Shown here piece by piece: positions 60,951-64,000 of a stretch of 64,000 nt of DNA. The notes under the pieces were generated by a model that made no database searches, had not been told where the DNA came from, and saw only the letters and a list, made by a program, of their open reading frames with translations. Numbering within the stretch: position 1 is the first letter of the stretch; each line of letters begins with the position of its first letter. The stretch covers positions 310,001 through 374,000 of the forward strand of contig CP063167.1 in assembly GCA_016806145.1 (NCBI GenBank), read 5' to 3'. The DNA is from Variovorax paradoxus (GTDB lineage Bacteria; Pseudomonadota; Gammaproteobacteria; Burkholderiales; Burkholderiaceae_C). Both the position numbers and the translations under genes were made by a program.

Positions 60951-62482
60951 ACGAGACGCCGATCGTCCAGGCGCTCGCGGCGCTCGCCACGGCGCATCCC
61001 GATCGCCGCGCGTTCGCCGGCGAGGGCGAGGCCTCGCGCTGGGGCGAGGTGCTGCGGCGCGTGGCCTCGATGGCCGGCGGCCTGCGCGCGGCGGGCCTGA
61101 ACCCCGGCGACCACGCGGCCACGCTCGCGCTCAATTCGCCACGCCATTTCGAGCTGCTGCTGGCCGTGTGGTGGGCCGGCGGCGTGCTGGTGCCGCTCAA
61201 CACGCGGCTCGCGAGTGACGAGCTGCGCTTCATCCTCGAGCATTCGCGGGCATCGATGCTGGTCGTGGACGACAACTTCCGCGACTTCGGCCAGGCCATC
61301 GCCGCCGCGGCGGACGCGCCGAAGTTGGTGCTGACGCTCGACGAGGCGCTGCATGGCCACCTTGCCGCCAGCGAGCCGATCCCCGCCTTCGCTGCCGACC
61401 CCACGGCGCTCGCCGCGCTCATGTACACCGGCGGCACCACCGGCCTGCCCAAGGGCGTGGAACTCACGCACCGCAACTTCGCCGCCGCGGCCGGCAACAT
61501 GCGGCGCGATCTCGCGCACGACGAGCACACGGTGTACCTGCATGCCGCGCCGATGTTCCACCTCGCCGACCTCGGCATCGGCCTGGCCGTGAGCCTGGCC
61601 GGCGGCGGCCACGGCTTCATGGCGCGCTTCACGCCCGAGGACTTCTACCGGCGGCTCGCGCGCGACGGCATCACCCACCTGCAGCTGGTGCCGACGATGC
61701 TCGCCGCGGTGCTCGATGCGCCGTGCCGCGACGACGCGCTGCTCGCGCGCGTGCGCCGCATCTCGTACGGCGCGGCGCCGATCTCCGCCGCGCTGCTGCA
61801 GCGCGTGCTCGACGCGTTTCCGAATGCCGGCATCCACCAGTTCTACGGCTTGACCGAAAGCTGCGGCGCCTGCGTCATGCTGCCGCCCGAACGGCACGTG
61901 CTCGCGGGGCCGCTCGCCGGCAAGCTCGGCGCCGCCGGCACCGCGACCGAGGGCTTCGAGATCCGGATCGTGGACGGCCACGGACAGCCGCTGCGCGCGG
62001 GTCAGGTCGGCGAGATCCAGATCCGCGGCGTGCCCGTGATGCGCGGCTACTGGAACGATGCCGCGCAGACGCAAGCGACCCTGAAGGACGGATGGCTGGG
62101 CTCGGGCGATGGCGGCTACCTCGACGACGAGGGCTTCCTGTTCGTGGTCGACCGCATCAAGGACATGATCATCAGCGGCGGCGAGAACATCTACTGCGCC
62201 GAGGTCGAGAGCGCCATCGCCGGCCACCCCGCCGTGCGCGAATGCGCGGTGATCGGCCTGCCCGACGACCACTGGGGCGAACGCGTCCATGCGGTCGTCG
62301 TGGCGCGAGCGGGCTTCGCGCTGGACCGCGAGTCGCTCGACGCCCACTGCCGCGCGCGGCTGGCCGGCTACAAGGTGCCGCGCAGCTACGACTTCGCCGA
62401 ATCGCTGCCGCTGTCGGGGGTCGGCAAGGTGCAGAAGAAGGCGCTGCGCGAGGCGTATCTCCAGAGGAGCGCCGCGCGATGA
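60947..62482 (+). CDS. AMP-forming acyl-CoA synthetase
   Basis: A 511-residue adenylate-forming enzyme. P-loop A3 is MYTGGTTGLPKGVEL (about 158-172), A5 is QFYGLTESCG (about 300), A7 is WLGSGDGGYLD (about 382), A8 is VVDRIKDMIISGGENIY (about 400) and the catalytic Lys of A10 is in LSGVGKVQKKAL (about 495). It activates a carboxylic acid to its CoA ester with ATP. Overlaps both neighbours by ATGA. The following dehydrogenase and thiolase suggest beta-oxidation of the activated acid. Confidence 0.93.
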   Translation: MNETPIVQALAALATAHPDRRAFAGEGEASRWGEVLRRVASMAGGLRAAGLNPGDHAATLALNSPRHFELLLAVWWAGGVLVPLNTRLASDELRFILEHSRASMLVVDDNFRDFGQAIAAAADAPKLVLTLDEALHGHLAASEPIPAFAADPTALAALMYTGGTTGLPKGVELTHRNFAAAAGNMRRDLAHDEHTVYLHAAPMFHLADLGIGLAVSLAGGGHGFMARFTPEDFYRRLARDGITHLQLVPTMLAAVLDAPCRDDALLARVRRISYGAAPISAALLQRVLDAFPNAGIHQFYGLTESCGACVMLPPERHVLAGPLAGKLGAAGTATEGFEIRIVDGHGQPLRAGQVGEIQIRGVPVMRGYWNDAAQTQATLKDGWLGSGDGGYLDDEGFLFVVDRIKDMIISGGENIYCAEVESAIAGHPAVRECAVIGLPDDHWGERVHAVVVARAGFALDRESLDAHCRARLAGYKVPRSYDFAESLPLSGVGKVQKKALREAYLQRSAAR

Positions 62483-63642
62483 CTGAATTGCTGTTCCCAC
62501 GCCACCTGTTCCAGCCCGAGCACGAGGACTTCCGCGCCCAGGTGCGGCGCTTCGTCGCCGAGCGCATCGTGCCGCACCACCGCGACTGGGAGCGCGCCGG
62601 CCAGGTGCCGCGCGACATCTGGCGGCAGGCCGGCCAGCTCGGCATGCTGTGCTGCACCGTCGACAGCCGATGGGGCGGCGCGGGCGCCGACTATCTCTAC
62701 ACCGTCGTCGCGCTCGAGGAGATGGCCTTCGCGCATGCGGCCGGGCCGGGCTTCGGCATCCATTCGGAAATGGCCGTGCCCTACCTCGCCCATTTCGGCA
62801 GCGATGCGCAGCGCGAGCGCTGGCTGCCGCGGCTGGTGGCGGGCGATGCCATCGCCGCGGTCGCAATGACCGAGCCCGCCGCGGGCAGCGACCTGCGCGC
62901 CATCCGCACCCGCGCCCGGCGCACGGACGGCGGCTGGCGCCTCTCGGGCCAGAAGGTGTTCATCTCCAACGGGCAGCTCGCCGACCTGTTCGTGGTCGCG
63001 GCCAAGACCGACGACGACGAACGGCTGTCGATCTTCCTGGTCGATGCCGGCCTGCCAGGCGTGCAGCGCGGCCGCAAGCTCGAGAAGCTCGGCCATCACG
63101 CGCAGGACACGTCCGAACTCTTCTTCGACGAAGTGCAACTCGATGGCGCGGACCTGCTCGGCGAGGCCGGCCAGGGCATGCGCTACCTGATGCACGGCCT
63201 GGCGCGCGAGCGGCTGACCATCTGCATCACCTGCCAGGCCCGGGCCGAGGCGGTGTTCCGCGACACCTGCGCCTACGTGGCCGAGCGCCGCGTGTTCGAC
63301 GCGCCGCTGTCGCAGATGCAGAACACGCGCTTCGCGCTCGCCACGGCGAAGGCCGACCTGCTCGCGGGCCGCGCGCTGGTCGACCGGCTGATCGCCGAGC
63401 ACATGGCCGGCACGCTGGACGCGACCACGGCCGCGGCGGGAAAGCTCTGGGTGACCGAGATGCTCGGGCGCTGCGTCGACGCCTGCCTGCAGCAGCACGG
63501 CGGCTGGGGCTACATGTCGGAGTACGAGGTGTCGCGCGCCTATGCGGATGCGCGCGTGGAGCGCATCGCCGGCGGCACCTCCGAAATCATGAAGGAAATC
63601 ATTGCGCGCGGCCTCTGGCCCCGCGCATCGGGCAGCAACTAG
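62479..63642 (+). CDS. Acyl-CoA dehydrogenase
   Basis: A 387-residue FAD enzyme. It shows AVAMTEPAAGSDLRAIRT (128-144), GQKVFISNG, a helical C-terminal domain with QQHGGWGYMSEYEVSRAYAD, and the end motif ERIAGGTSEIM. A glutamate in GLARER (Glu244) is at the isovaleryl/long-chain position, and the YEGT position reads IAGGT, so the catalytic base is probably Glu244. It oxidises the acyl-CoA made by the upstream ligase and hands electrons to ETF. Stop is followed after 13 bases by the thiolase. Confidence 0.92.
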   Translation: MTELLFPRHLFQPEHEDFRAQVRRFVAERIVPHHRDWERAGQVPRDIWRQAGQLGMLCCTVDSRWGGAGADYLYTVVALEEMAFAHAAGPGFGIHSEMAVPYLAHFGSDAQRERWLPRLVAGDAIAAVAMTEPAAGSDLRAIRTRARRTDGGWRLSGQKVFISNGQLADLFVVAAKTDDDERLSIFLVDAGLPGVQRGRKLEKLGHHAQDTSELFFDEVQLDGADLLGEAGQGMRYLMHGLARERLTICITCQARAEAVFRDTCAYVAERRVFDAPLSQMQNTRFALATAKADLLAGRALVDRLIAEHMAGTLDATTAAAGKLWVTEMLGRCVDACLQQHGGWGYMSEYEVSRAYADARVERIAGGTSEIMKEIIARGLWPRASGSN

Positions 63643-63655
63643 AGAGGTACGGAAA

Positions 63656-64000
63656 TTGGAAGCATTGATCTACGACGCGGTGCGCACGCCGCGCGGCCGC
63701 GGCAAGGCACAGGGCGCACTGCACACGCTGTCGCCGCTCGAACTGTCGGCCACGGTGCTGCGGGCCCTGCCCGAGCGCAACGGCTTCGACCCCGCGGTGG
63801 TCGATGAAGTCATCCTGGGCTGCGTCGAGGCCGTCGGCGACCAGGGCGCGAACATCGCGCGCTCGGCCGTGATCGAGGCCGGCTACGGCGACACGGTGCC
63901 CGGCTTCATGGTGGCGCGCTTCTGCGGCTCGGGCCTGGACGCGGTCAACGCCGCGACCGCCAAGATCATGGCGGGCCAGGCCGACTGCGTGGTCGCGGGC
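63656..64000 (+). CDS. Acetyl-CoA acetyltransferase (thiolase), 3' end cut by the window
   Basis: 115 codons are visible, without a stop. The start is TTG at 63656 (MEALIYDAVRTPRGRG, the typical thiolase opening), with AGAGAGG upstream at 63642-63648. No ATG is present at the homologous position. The nucleophile cysteine is in VARFCGSGLDAVN near residue 88. It cleaves a 3-oxoacyl-CoA with CoA, closing the beta-oxidation sequence ligase-dehydrogenase-thiolase. A hydratase/dehydrogenase partner is expected outside the window. Confidence 0.88.
   Translation, partial: MEALIYDAVRTPRGRGKAQGALHTLSPLELSATVLRALPERNGFDPAVVDEVILGCVEAVGDQGANIARSAVIEAGYGDTVPGFMVARFCGSGLDAVNAATAKIMAGQADCVVAG

Overview
The window is a 64 kb piece of a GC-rich (about 70 percent by eye) bacterial chromosome. 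Tight operons with overlapping start and stop codons, many solute-binding proteins without membrane partners, many LysR regulators and CoA-ester catabolism point to a betaproteobacterium of the order Burkholderiales, most likely Comamonadaceae (Variovorax-like). I saw no rRNA, tRNA, CRISPR array, insertion sequence or prophage gene. No gene-free stretch exceeds 300 bases. Two genes are cut by the window edges: a lipoprotein at the left and a thiolase at the right. One gene, a Bug-type binding protein, is frameshifted.

Layout. 1-13026: a lipoprotein; a DUF1330-amidase-ABC importer operon; a convergent, translationally coupled ring-cleavage operon (hydrolase, extradiol dioxygenase, flavin hydroxylase, FAH-family hydrolase, flavoprotein) with a divergent LysR gene. 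13030-21057: a Fic protein with a palindrome at its promoter; a coupled c-di-GMP trio (7TM-receptor cyclase, orphan TRAP-type binding protein, PAS-GGDEF-EAL protein); a small Rossmann oxidoreductase. 21077-35336: a catabolic region on both strands. It encodes a flavin 2-hydroxyacid dehydrogenase, a split ThDP decarboxylase, carbonic anhydrase, aldehyde dehydrogenase, CoA-ester lyase, electron-transfer flavoprotein, LysR regulator, MmgE/PrpD protein, type III CoA-transferase, acyl-CoA dehydrogenase and a mesaconyl-CoA-hydratase-like enzyme. Near-identical 15-bp palindromes lie in front of both halves. 35410-41919: an operon from a FlK-like thioesterase to a sigma-54 activator, preceded by a near-consensus sigma-54 promoter and upstream palindromes. 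41968-46026: a PaaI-like thioesterase, AraC and LysR regulators, a VWA membrane protein and a DinB-like protein. 46093-52283: an ABC importer operon with a PuuE-type allantoinase, a GntR regulator and a racemase-family protein lacking one catalytic cysteine. 52450-57205: a four-gene DUF3348-DUF802-OmpA-DUF2894 cluster that looks like a Zorya-type ion-driven motor with a long coiled-coil tail and two uncharacterised partners. 57248-64000: an ABM monooxygenase, an ArsR/old-yellow-enzyme pair with a palindromic operator, and a TetR-linked operon of a Bug protein, acyl-CoA synthetase, acyl-CoA dehydrogenase and thiolase.

The two most interesting systems are the motor-like cluster at 52450-57205 and the palindrome-linked catabolic regulon at 21077-35336. 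The enzymes of the second can be placed in a chain from a 2-hydroxy acid, through decarboxylation and oxidation, to a CoA-activated branched dicarboxylate that is dehydrogenated, hydrated and cleaved. The chemistry is inferred from families, not shown by the sequence.
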